Below are positions 8,642 to 17,037 of a DNA stretch of 52,430 nt, one piece after another. The translations under genes were made by a program, and so were the position numbers. The stretch comes from JAAYJT01 sp037446395 (GTDB lineage Bacteria > Bacteroidota > Bacteroidia > Bacteroidales > JAAYJT01). Position 1 is the stretch's first letter. Each line of letters starts with the position of its first letter. Below the pieces are notes generated by a model. It ran no database searches and was not told the origin of the DNA. It saw only the letters and a program-made list of their open reading frames with translations. The stretch lies in contig JBBIIP010000021.1 in assembly GCA_037446395.1 (NCBI GenBank), positions 1 to 52,430 of the forward strand, in the 5' to 3' direction.

Positions 8642-9889
8642 ATGTCTATTCTAAGACCATTCCAAGCACTGAGGCCCCCAAAAGGAATCGCAAAAGACCT
8701 GGCATCCAGGCCATATGATGTGTTGAGCTCAGACGAAGCACGCGAAGAAGCTGCCGGTAATGAATTCTCTCTTCTTCATATCATCAAACCTGAGATTGAC
8801 CTGCCCTACGATATCGATCTGCACTCACAGCCTGTGTATGACAAAGCCCTGGAGAATTTTAAACTGTTTGTTGAAAAGGGTTATCTCATTCAGGATAAGA
8901 CCAACAACTATTACATTTATGCCCAAACCATGAATGGGAAAACTCAATTTGGTGTTGTGGGATGTGCATCAGTTGACGATTATTTGAACAACATCATTAA
9001 AAAACACGAGCTTACTCGCAAGGACAAGGAAGAAGACCGCATGAAGCATGTTGAGATTACAAATGCCAACATGGAGCCGGTTTTCTTTTCCTACCCTGCT
9101 GTCAAGGAAATTGATGAAGTTGTCGCAAAAGTTGTTACTACAAAAATGCCTGAATATGATTTTGTTGCTGTTGATGGTGTAGGACACCACCTTTGGGTGG
9201 TTGATGACGTAAAAACCATTGACCTTCTGGGCAAATTGTTTGACAGAGTTCCTGCTTTCTACGTTGCCGATGGGCACCATCGCACCGCCGCAGCCGCCCT
9301 TGTTGGGAACATAAAACGCTTGAAGAATCCGGCACATCGGGGAGATGAGGAATATAATTTCTTTCTGGCGGTTCTTTTTCCCGACAATCAACTCACAATT
9401 ATAGACTACAATCGGGTTGTAAAAGACCTGAATGGGCTGAGCGATAGCGAGTTTATTGCAAAACTCGAGAAAGTATTCGTAATAGAATCGCAGGGAAGCA
9501 AACTCTATAAACCCACTTCGCTCCATAACTTTTCAATGTATCTTGATGGGCAATGGTATTCCTTGCGTGCAAAACCTGAAACTTATGACGATAATGATCC
9601 GATTGGAGTATTGGATGTAACCATCCTTTCGAAGCTGGTGCTGGATGAAATTCTCGACATTAAGGATCTGAGAACCAGCACCCGAATAGATTTTGTAGGA
9701 GGAATAAGGGGTTTAGGCGAACTCAAAAAACGCGTGGATAGCGGTGAAATGAAAGTGGCTTTCGCATTGTTCCCTGTTTCGATGAAACAATTGATTGCGA
9801 TTGCCGATACCGGAAATATTATGCCCCCTAAAACTACCTGGTTTGAGCCCAAGCTGCGCAGTGGGCTTGTTGTTCATGTTTTGGATTAG
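8642..9889 (+). CDS. DUF1015 family protein
   Basis: A 415-residue cytoplasmic protein of the DUF1015 family. Recognisable segments are the start ILRPFQALRPP, RPYDVLSSDEARE (residues 23-35), ELTRKDKEEDR and YVADGHHRTAAA near residue 215. The family has no settled function. The DGHHR motif recalls ParB/sulfiredoxin-fold proteins, which include a free serine kinase in archaea. Its position beside serC and serA makes a role in serine metabolism a reasonable guess, but this is inference. It is followed 28 bases later by a small winged-helix gene. Confidence 0.88.
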   Translation: MSILRPFQALRPPKGIAKDLASRPYDVLSSDEAREEAAGNEFSLLHIIKPEIDLPYDIDLHSQPVYDKALENFKLFVEKGYLIQDKTNNYYIYAQTMNGKTQFGVVGCASVDDYLNNIIKKHELTRKDKEEDRMKHVEITNANMEPVFFSYPAVKEIDEVVAKVVTTKMPEYDFVAVDGVGHHLWVVDDVKTIDLLGKLFDRVPAFYVADGHHRTAAAALVGNIKRLKNPAHRGDEEYNFFLAVLFPDNQLTIIDYNRVVKDLNGLSDSEFIAKLEKVFVIESQGSKLYKPTSLHNFSMYLDGQWYSLRAKPETYDDNDPIGVLDVTILSKLVLDEILDIKDLRTSTRIDFVGGIRGLGELKKRVDSGEMKVAFALFPVSMKQLIAIADTGNIMPPKTTWFEPKLRSGLVVHVLD

Positions 9890-9917
9890 ATCTCACCACT
9901 TATAAAAATAAAATATT

Positions 9918-10097
9918 ATGGAAATTACTGAAGTTGTACTGAAAACCCTTCATGAGGCAGGCAAGCCCATGAAAGCCGGAGAAATTGCACTAGCAGCCGG
10001 AATAGACAAGGCAGATGTTGACAACGCCATCAAAAAACTGAAGAAAGAAGATAAAATATTTGCCCCAAAAGTTTGCTATTATTCTCCAAAAGGATAA
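9918..10097 (+). CDS. small winged-helix/HTH-like protein, 59 residues
   Basis: A short ORF starting MEITEVVLKTLHEAGKPMKA and ending VCYYSPKG, 28 bases after DUF1015. The pattern is helix, then KAGEIALAAGIDKADVDNAIKKLKKE as a helix-turn-helix, then a short strand pair (DKIFAPKVCYYS) as the wing. This is the shape of a single minimal winged-helix domain. Similar stand-alone proteins occur in Bacteroidota, sometimes labelled MarR-like. It may bind DNA or act as a protein adaptor; no target is visible. The clean reading frame and close spacing support a real gene. Confidence 0.7.
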   Translation: MEITEVVLKTLHEAGKPMKAGEIALAAGIDKADVDNAIKKLKKEDKIFAPKVCYYSPKG

Positions 10098-10166
10098 GTT
10101 CTGCTTTCTTCTTAAACTTCTGATGAGTGCCTCTGGCACTGCGGGACAAGACTGGCATAATGATGT

Positions 10167-11408
10167 TTAATGCTGGTCTGTGTGATATTGTATTGCTGAA
10201 GGCTCTTGTGCATATCCTTCGACAATAAACATATCCATAGCATCCTTGTTTTTGGACATTATTTTTCCGCGATAGGTACAATTGAACTTGTCTTTGATGA
10301 GTTCATATGTTTCGCCAGAAATATTGACCTTGCCCGGGATGCCTGCTGATTCCATGCAAGAGGCAATATTGACAGTGTCGCCCCAAATATCATAAGCAAA
10401 CTTGTTTTTGCCAATGATGCCCGCAATGACTTTTCCGGTATGAATCCCGATTCTAAGTTCCCAGCAGTCTTCACCATTCCTAAGTCGTTGGAAATTTAAT
10501 TCTTCGGCATATTTATTAATTTCAAGCCCGGCTTTCACAGCATCGAAGGCATGATGTAAATTGTCAAGTGGTATCCCACCGGCGCACATATAGCCATCAC
10601 CAATGGTTTTTATTTTTTCAAGTCCGTTTCGATCAATTATCTTATCGAATTCATAAAAATATTTATTCAACTCAGACACAAGTTTTTCGGGAGTAAGTTT
10701 TTCAGCAATTCTTGTAAACCCAACAAAATCGGTGAAGAGAATCGAGACTTTTTCAAACGACTTTGGCAATGCATATCCTTTTTCTTTAAGCTCTTTTGCC
10801 GTTTCGAACGGCAGAATATTCAACAAAAGTTTTTCTGAACGTGCCATTTCATCCTCAATGATTCGTTTTGTCTTTCGCACATATCTATATCGGTTGTATA
10901 AGCCGATAGCCAGCAAAAGAATCAGGAAGCCTGTGATGGCAGTTGCATGTGAAATTATTTTTTGCCGTTGAATTTCGAGTTCTTTTAGCTTCGAGTCCTC
11001 GGTGAGTAAATCAATTCGAGCTTGTTGTTTCTTAAGATCAAGGCTAAACCAAGGCAATTGTGGTTTCCGTGTAATTTCATCAGAAACGTGTGCACTGCCA
11101 GTATTTGTAATAGCCGTTCGAATCGAAAAATTCACTTTCATACTAATTACCTCATCGTTCAATTGATCAGCATTCCGTAGAAATACCAAAAATGGGTTCT
11201 CGGATTCGGATAAAATAGTCCATTGGTTTGGAGAGAAAGCCATCAAATTCTTAGCGCGTGTCGTTGAACCGAGTGCAATGCACGCAGGGTGTCTGATTGC
11301 GCTTTCAATGGACTGCGCTTCTGAAGTTGCAGAGATGACCAACAGCAGGATGGTGGGTAGGCATAATCTCAAACCAGCACTTCTAATAGAGATATTCATT
11401 TTGAGCAT
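10167..11408 (-). CDS. class III adenylate/guanylate cyclase-like protein with altered active site
   Basis: A 413-residue membrane protein: a signal-peptide-like start (to about residue 32), an unrecognised segment 33-120, a KQQARIDLLTEDSKLKELE coiled coil, a TM helix (about 155-172) and a class III cyclase domain (218-395). Metal-binding Asp residues are present in ILFTDFVGFT (D227) and TIGDGYM (D271). K267 and D340 are the adenine-specifying pair of adenylate cyclases, and N347 is present. The transition-state Arg (VNxASR) is Cys351, read from TGC. Relatives with this coiled coil usually carry TPR repeats in the exported part, which are missing here. It may be weakly active or inactive. A TATCTTTG box upstream suggests its own transcript. 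Confidence 0.85.
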   Translation of the reverse strand: MLKMNISIRSAGLRLCLPTILLLVISATSEAQSIESAIRHPACIALGSTTRAKNLMAFSPNQWTILSESENPFLVFLRNADQLNDEVISMKVNFSIRTAITNTGSAHVSDEITRKPQLPWFSLDLKKQQARIDLLTEDSKLKELEIQRQKIISHATAITGFLILLLAIGLYNRYRYVRKTKRIIEDEMARSEKLLLNILPFETAKELKEKGYALPKSFEKVSILFTDFVGFTRIAEKLTPEKLVSELNKYFYEFDKIIDRNGLEKIKTIGDGYMCAGGIPLDNLHHAFDAVKAGLEINKYAEELNFQRLRNGEDCWELRIGIHTGKVIAGIIGKNKFAYDIWGDTVNIASCMESAGIPGKVNISGETYELIKDKFNCTYRGKIMSKNKDAMDMFIVEGYAQEPSAIQYHTDQH

Positions 11409-11416
11409 GTGGGGCC

Positions 11417-11424
11417 CAAAGATA
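11417..11424 (-). promoter_or_regulatory. possible promoter -7 element of the cyclase-like gene
   Basis: The minus strand reads TATCTTTG, an exact TAnnTTTG match, 9 bases before the annotated Met. The leader would be only a few bases, or about 12 if Met4 is used. No -33 box is evident. Confidence 0.35.
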
Positions 11425-11594
11425 ATATATGCAATTGCCCATTACATTAAAAATGCATTTATTAACATATATTTAACAGTAAATATCAAGCAAATTGAAA
11501 GGAATTTATATCTTCAGAATATAGCGAAAGCCCAATTACCTAAAACCATGTTGATTTGGTCAGGCTCATGATCGCCATTATCGAAAATTGTAAA

Positions 11595-12383
11595 TCAAAT
11601 GATTCTGAGCACACCGGATTGAACCCAACCGGTGCTGCCGCTGGCAATACGCACTTCCTGCCACTCACCCACTTGATCAATAATATGTACTTTGGTCCCT
11701 TCGTGAATGAGAAAAAGATCTGTACTTCCTTCAGCCGGTGCACTTTTCACGGCTACTGCCGGTTCGAAAATAATTGCATCTTTCTGACTGGTGATATTTT
11801 GATAGGATCCGTAGGCCAATAGCAAAGTTGTGATTGAAAGAAAAACCATTAGCAGGGCAGTGTAAAAAGTTGTTTTTCTCATCCATGGGTTTTTCGATGC
11901 CAGGCCAATGGCGGCCAGGCTAAATAAACCAAAAATGAATATAATGGATAACTTCGCCCAAAAATCAGCTGGCCGAAATGAAAGCAGTGCTTTCAGCCAA
12001 CGCATATAAAATAGTTCAGGAAGCACTTCGATTCGATCAACGATGCGTGTGTTGGCCATGCGCAGGTTGAATTGAATATTTTCATCGCCGGGTAAAAGTT
12101 TGAGGGCCTTTTCGTAGTAGAGTATTGCCTCAGGTATGCGGTTGAGTTTAAAATATGTATTGCCGATATTGTAATACAATTCTGGCGAAACATATTCAGA
12201 TTCAATCACTTGAAAGTACAATTCGAGCGCATGATCAAAAAAACCTTGGGAATATTGGTGATTGGCATTTTCAATTGCTGCCATTTGATCGCTCTTAGAA
12301 TTGGCCTTTGTATCACTAATTTTTAGGAATAAGCAAATCATAAAAAGAAAAGCCAGCCTGCCCGTTTTCATTTCTATATACAT
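11595..12383 (-). CDS. batE: BatE-like protein: TPR repeats plus SH3-like domain
   Basis: Last gene of the Bat operon, 262 residues. There is a signal peptide (to about residue 28) and TPR repeats (about 35-110, including PELYYNIGNTYFKLNRIPEAI). Two TM helices follow (about 140-160 and 170-190), then a C-terminal bacterial SH3-like domain ending LIHEGTKVHIIDQVGEWQEV...GWV. BatE is known from Bacteroides as part of the aerotolerance operon, and its SH3 part probably contacts envelope components. Its ATG overlaps the batD stop by one base, so translation is probably coupled. A second in-frame Met four codons on is an equally possible start. Confidence 0.88.
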   Translation of the reverse strand: MYIEMKTGRLAFLFMICLFLKISDTKANSKSDQMAAIENANHQYSQGFFDHALELYFQVIESEYVSPELYYNIGNTYFKLNRIPEAILYYEKALKLLPGDENIQFNLRMANTRIVDRIEVLPELFYMRWLKALLSFRPADFWAKLSIIFIFGLFSLAAIGLASKNPWMRKTTFYTALLMVFLSITTLLLAYGSYQNITSQKDAIIFEPAVAVKSAPAEGSTDLFLIHEGTKVHIIDQVGEWQEVRIASGSTGWVQSGVLRII

Positions 12384-14248
12384 TACTTTAATTCTTTTTC
12401 TGTTTTTGTGATCAGTTCCAATGCTTGTTGATAAAGGTTTTCCATAACATCATCTTTGCTCCCCGGTGCGAATCGTGCAAATTCACAATTATTCAGTGTG
12501 GCAATAAAATCGTTGATGATATTTTCATTCACATGAAGCATTCCCAATCTTTCTTTGACGGCCTCAAGCGACAGGTCTGAGCGTTTGATGTTAAATTTAT
12601 CGCTTAGATATCCCCAAAGTGCCAATGAAAGTTCGGTATAATATTTTTCATCGTTTTTGTCGCGCAAATAAGTTTGAGCTTTCTTGAGGCGCAGTTGAGC
12701 CACCCTGGTAGCTTTGCGATTACGAACTTTTGAAAGGTCGCTGTTGCGTTTAATGTATTGCCTGAGTAGAATTATAAAAACAAGAAATAGCAGCATCGGC
12801 AATGCAAGCAGCAGCCAGAAGAGAGTTGAATTAAAAAAATAGGTCCCGGCTTTTGTAATGCTGAAAGGTAGCTGACGAATATATCTGATATCACTGCCAA
12901 CATGTTGTATTGCCTGCTGGTCTGTAGGATCATATGCTGCAACCTGGTTGGCGCCGGTACCTCGTTCGACTCTAAGGTTAAATTCCGGAGAAGTTAGAGT
13001 AACAAACTTAGCAGAAGATGGGTTGAAATAAACAAAAGAAATAGGCTTGATGCTATAATTTCCAGAAGATCGGGGAATAGCAAGGTATTCAATTACTTTT
13101 GTGCCGCTTACACCTGAGGGTGTTGCCTGAATGTTGTCATTAGATTTTGGATCGAAAGTTTCGAACGAGGCTGGAAACCCGGGATCTAATTTTTCTATCA
13201 AACGCAAATTGCCTTTCCCGCTAATCACCATCTTAAGGGTGACCCCTTCATTGGCAGCCAATTCGGTGCGATCAACAGTTGCCTTGAATGTAAAATCACC
13301 AACAGCGCCTGTAAATCCAGCCGGTTTGTTGTTGATAGGTAATTGCTGGACTTCAAGATTGATTCCATTAGAAACTAAAGTTTTCTGCACATTCTGATAT
13401 CCAGATTGAAAAAACGAATCGTTAAAGAAGCTATCAAATAATGGATCGCCGGTGCGGCGTTGTTGTACCAGCACCTGCGCGACCACATCCATTTTCATGG
13501 GTTCGACCCTTAGCTTTCCCGATCGTTGCGCAAACAAAGCCACCTTTCTTACCTCGGCCACTGTGTACTCTACACCTTCAACAACCTCCTTGTACTGAGT
13601 AACTTTGCTTCGGTCTTTAATGAGTTCTTCAGCCCAAAATCCTGGATGCGCAGGCGATTGTTCTATCGTATAATTCGCAATCGGCACCCGTGTATAGATT
13701 TTATATGTGACAATAATTTCTTCGCCCTGATAGGGGTTGGTTTTGTTTGCAGTAACCCTTAAAAACACATCCTTGTCGCCAACGCTGGTACTCTGCTGTT
13801 GCCGTGGTTGTTGTTGCGAGCCCTGCGGAGGAGCGCTTCCCTGGTTAGCTGCAATTACTTTAATCGGGATGGGCTGCGAGGCTACTTGTTTTCCTCCTGC
13901 CCTGACGCGGGCTTCGGGTATTATGTAAGAACCTTCCTTGGATGCCACAAGAATAAATGAGAAAGAACTTGTGGTTGACCGGCTTACCTGTCCGTTGATA
14001 AATTGGATGTTTGAACTGGTTGATTGGTTTGGTCCCGAAAGCAGATTGAAATCCCGAAAGGTGGGTGCAGTAAACCCCTCGGCTTCGGCATTGACGCTGA
14101 AAACAACACTGAATTGCTGTCCGACAAAAACCTGTTGTGGAGCTGATACTGAAACTACCGGTTCATCGGCTATCAACGCACCACCCGTAAGCAGGAAACT
14201 AATTATGAAAAACACCCTTAACATCACAGCAAATTTGTATTTATACAA
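12383..14248 (-). CDS. batD: BatD family protein (protein BatD)
   Basis: A 621-residue exported membrane protein of the Bat operon. A signal peptide (residues 1-27) is followed by Ig-like beta domains starting VSVSAPQQVFVGQQFSV, a Q-rich linker near 145-155 and further domains with AANEGVTLKMVISGKGNL. One TM helix lies near 475-500, with a cytoplasmic C-terminal helical region ending in LITKTEKELK. Large beta-rich BatD proteins are thought to form the periplasmic part of a complex with the VWA proteins. It sits between the batB-batC fusion and batE on the same strand. Confidence 0.93.
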   Translation of the reverse strand: MYKYKFAVMLRVFFIISFLLTGGALIADEPVVSVSAPQQVFVGQQFSVVFSVNAEAEGFTAPTFRDFNLLSGPNQSTSSNIQFINGQVSRSTTSSFSFILVASKEGSYIIPEARVRAGGKQVASQPIPIKVIAANQGSAPPQGSQQQPRQQQSTSVGDKDVFLRVTANKTNPYQGEEIIVTYKIYTRVPIANYTIEQSPAHPGFWAEELIKDRSKVTQYKEVVEGVEYTVAEVRKVALFAQRSGKLRVEPMKMDVVAQVLVQQRRTGDPLFDSFFNDSFFQSGYQNVQKTLVSNGINLEVQQLPINNKPAGFTGAVGDFTFKATVDRTELAANEGVTLKMVISGKGNLRLIEKLDPGFPASFETFDPKSNDNIQATPSGVSGTKVIEYLAIPRSSGNYSIKPISFVYFNPSSAKFVTLTSPEFNLRVERGTGANQVAAYDPTDQQAIQHVGSDIRYIRQLPFSITKAGTYFFNSTLFWLLLALPMLLFLVFIILLRQYIKRNSDLSKVRNRKATRVAQLRLKKAQTYLRDKNDEKYYTELSLALWGYLSDKFNIKRSDLSLEAVKERLGMLHVNENIINDFIATLNNCEFARFAPGSKDDVMENLYQQALELITKTEKELK

Positions 14249-14296
14249 CTACATTTTCATCTGATTATTATTGACCATGAATTTACATAAAAACAA

Positions 14297-16012
14297 TTAC
14301 CAGTCCTTGGAGATAATCACCCGTTGTCCTTTCAGCCGATCTTGCTTAACCTTTTCGAGGGTTTTTTGTTCCTGATCTTTTAGGGCTTGCAGCATGCGCT
14401 CTGCTTCTTGTTTTGAAAGCTGGCGTGCCTGTTGGGCATCTTGTGGCTGTTGTTCAGATTGATTTTGTTGCTTATCTTGCTGGTCTTGTTTTTCCTGTTG
14501 CTTCTTATCGTCCTTCTGATTGTCTTTATTATCTTGCTTTTGATTATTGTCATCGCCTTTGTTTTGCTCCTGCTTTTGCTGCTGTTCAAGCATTTTCATT
14601 GCATACGCAAGGTTGTAGCGTGTGTCCTCGTCTGTGGGATCTAATCGCAGCGATTTTTTATAGGCATCAATACTTTCAGGTAGTTTCTGTGATTTTAACA
14701 AGGCATTCCCAAAGTTGTGATAGGTTTTAGCCAGCGATTTATCGTCGGCTTTTTGGACCGAGGCGTGCAAATAGGAATTGGCTGCTTCTTCATAATTTTC
14801 CTGACGATACAAACTGTTGCCAAGGTTATAATTTCCCCTCAAGGATCTTTGATTTTTTTCAATCGCCTTTCGGTAGGCGATCTCCGAGTCTTGATATTTT
14901 TCCTTGTCATAAAGCCTATTTCCATCTCGAATATGTGAAGATTCAGACTGAGAAAAAACTATACTTGGTGCAAAAAGTATTAATAGCGGAAGTAAAAACT
15001 TTATTCTTTTAAACCACCGACTGCTACGCTCCGTGATGAGCTGTTCGACAACCAGCAATATGAGAGCAAGCATAAGAAAATAATAATACCGGCTATCATA
15101 GTCAGAAAAAACCTGATTGTTAAATTCTGTTTTTTTCATTTTCTGAATTTCTTCATAAATTCGTTGTAGTCCAGCCTGCGAGTTGGTAGCGCGAACATAA
15201 ATGCCTTGTCCCTCATTTGCAATCTGTTGCAAAATACTCTCATTCAATCTTGTAATAATGGTCTGGCCATCTTTCGATTTACGGAATCCTACCTTATTGG
15301 CTCCAACAAAAAGAGGTATGGGTGAACCTTGCGGGGATCCCATCCCAATGGCATGTATTACTATTCCCTTCGAAACTGCTTCTTTCACTTTATCAATCAC
15401 TTCTCCCTCGTGGTCTTCGCCATCGGTTATGACAACAAGGGCTTTGCCATATTCACCTTCAGGAAAAGATTTCAGTGCCAGATCAATGGCATCGGCAATG
15501 GAGGTGCCTTGGGTTGGAACGATATCTGTATTGATGTTGGATAAAAACATTTTAGCTGCAACATGATCGTGTGTAATCGGCAACATCGGATAGGCTTTTC
15601 CGGCAAACACAATGATGCCGATGCGATCATTATCAAGCCTGTCAATCATCCGGCTGATGCTTTGCCTGGCCTGTTCGAGCCTGTTGGGTTTAATATCTTC
15701 TGAAAGCATGCTATTCGACACATCGAGTGCGATGATAATGTCAACCCCTTTGCGCTCACCCTTTTCGAGCTTTGAACCGATTTGAGGGTTTGCCAGGCCC
15801 AATATCAATGAGGCAAAACCGGTTAGGAGCAAAAATAACTTGAGCCAACGTTTTCCGCTTGAAACATTGGGCATAAGCCTGGCAATGATCTCTGTATCGC
15901 CAAATTTTCGCAGGCTCTCCTTCTTCATTCTTATAAGGAAAAAATATAAAAGCAGAACCAGGGGAATAACCCATAAAAACTGAAGATCGTTGATGTGCTG
16001 GAATCTAAACAT
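14297..16012 (-). CDS. batB: BatB-BatC fusion: membrane VWA domain joined to TPR protein
   Basis: 571 residues combining two usually separate Bat proteins. Residues 1-325 are BatB: two N-terminal TM helices, a VWA domain with the MIDAS motif DVSNS (D97-S101) and a closing TM helix (309-325). After a short basic linker comes a signal-peptide-like segment, RIKFLLPLLILFAPSIVFSQ (336-355), then TPR repeats (358-470), as in BatC. A highly charged K/Q/D/N-rich stretch (about 475-540) follows, with the typical BatC ending ISKDW. The signal-like piece probably acts as another TM helix or is cleaved. The frame is continuous, with no sign of a frameshift. Confidence 0.92.
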   Translation of the reverse strand: MFRFQHINDLQFLWVIPLVLLLYFFLIRMKKESLRKFGDTEIIARLMPNVSSGKRWLKLFLLLTGFASLILGLANPQIGSKLEKGERKGVDIIIALDVSNSMLSEDIKPNRLEQARQSISRMIDRLDNDRIGIIVFAGKAYPMLPITHDHVAAKMFLSNINTDIVPTQGTSIADAIDLALKSFPEGEYGKALVVITDGEDHEGEVIDKVKEAVSKGIVIHAIGMGSPQGSPIPLFVGANKVGFRKSKDGQTIITRLNESILQQIANEGQGIYVRATNSQAGLQRIYEEIQKMKKTEFNNQVFSDYDSRYYYFLMLALILLVVEQLITERSSRWFKRIKFLLPLLILFAPSIVFSQSESSHIRDGNRLYDKEKYQDSEIAYRKAIEKNQRSLRGNYNLGNSLYRQENYEEAANSYLHASVQKADDKSLAKTYHNFGNALLKSQKLPESIDAYKKSLRLDPTDEDTRYNLAYAMKMLEQQQKQEQNKGDDNNQKQDNKDNQKDDKKQQEKQDQQDKQQNQSEQQPQDAQQARQLSKQEAERMLQALKDQEQKTLEKVKQDRLKGQRVIISKDW

Positions 16013-16023
16013 ATTTCTGAATA

Positions 16024-17037
16024 TTATGGCACCGACCGAAATACAATAAATCGTAACAAAACTTCTAATAAAAGCAGTATCAGGGCTGTTAGGGCCAATG
16101 GGCGAAACTCATCAACCTGCCTTTTGTATTCTGTCACATCAATTTTAGATTTTTCTAATTGATCAATTTCCGTATAAATCTCCTTCAATTTTTGATTGTT
16201 GGTTGCACGGTAATACTTTCCATTGGTTAGGGTTGCCATTTGCTGAAGCAATTGATCATCAATTTTCACATCAACCATCTGGTATTGCTTACCGAATGGC
16301 GTTTGCACCGGGTAGGGTGCCTGACCCATGCTACCCACTCCAATCGTATAGATTCTGATTCCGAACAATTTTGCCATTTCTGCTGCTGTAAGGGGATCAA
16401 CCGACCCCATGTTGTTGATGCCATCGGTTAGCAAAATAATTACTTTGCTCAGGGTTTGGCTGTCTTTAATCCGGTTGACTGCATTTGCCAACCCATCTCC
16501 GATAGCAGTTCCATCCGTGATTATTCCACTTTTAATATCTCTGAACAGATTTATCAGCACTGCATGGTCGGTTGTGATAGGGCATTGCGTAAAACTTTCA
16601 CCGCTAAATACAACGAGTCCCATGCGATCAGTGGGACGCCCCTTAATAAATTCAATGGCTACATCTTTGGCCGCCTCCATCCTGTTTGGTTTAAAATCCT
16701 CGGCAAGCATACTGCCCGAAATGTCGAGTGCGAGCATAATATCAATTCCTTCGACAGAGATATTTTGGCGACGAAAGTTTGACTGAGGCCGCGCCAGAGC
16801 GAGAATAATCAGGCTGAGTGCGATCAATCGCAACAGAATCAAGCCATGATAATACCACTGCTTGAATGATTTTCGGAGGCTTCTGAATGGTTCTGTTGAC
16901 GAAAGTTGAATTGTTGGGCGACTGCTTTGGTGTTTATAAACATACCATCCCAGCAGCAGCGGGATGGCGAGGAGAGCATAAAAAAACTCTGGCCTGACAA
17001 AGTCGACTGAAGGCAAATTATCCATAAAAGTCCTCAT
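16024..17037 (-). CDS. batA: BatA: membrane VWA domain protein
   Basis: A 337-residue inner-membrane protein with TM helices near 15-32 and 60-80, a cytoplasmic or periplasmic VWA domain with the MIDAS motif LDISGSM (about 95-101) and TDGINNMG, and a final TM helix near 312-330. Together with BatB it forms the VWA pair of the Bat operon. The gene starts inside the end of the upstream membrane-protein gene (4-base overlap) and is 11 bases from the batB-batC fusion, so the operon is tightly packed. Confidence 0.95.
   Translation of the reverse strand: MRTFMDNLPSVDFVRPEFFYALLAIPLLLGWYVYKHQSSRPTIQLSSTEPFRSLRKSFKQWYYHGLILLRLIALSLIILALARPQSNFRRQNISVEGIDIMLALDISGSMLAEDFKPNRMEAAKDVAIEFIKGRPTDRMGLVVFSGESFTQCPITTDHAVLINLFRDIKSGIITDGTAIGDGLANAVNRIKDSQTLSKVIILLTDGINNMGSVDPLTAAEMAKLFGIRIYTIGVGSMGQAPYPVQTPFGKQYQMVDVKIDDQLLQQMATLTNGKYYRATNNQKLKEIYTEIDQLEKSKIDVTEYKRQVDEFRPLALTALILLLLEVLLRFIVFRSVP

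Noticed and set aside
8969..9526. 185-codon minus-strand frame inside DUF1015
   Set aside because: It runs antisense through conserved DUF1015 residues, and its composition (many Phe, Asn, Cys) is typical of a shadow frame.
14420..14590. Low-complexity CAA/TTG-rich stretch as a possible DNA repeat
   Set aside because: The composition comes from the charged Gln-rich linker of the BatC part. There is no regular unit length and no sign of a tandem array.
14413..14730. Hydrophobic Leu-rich plus-strand frames opposite the BatB-BatC tail
   Set aside because: The Leu/Ile/Val runs are the antisense of the Gln/Lys/Asp/Asn-rich stretch of the fusion protein and not a membrane protein.
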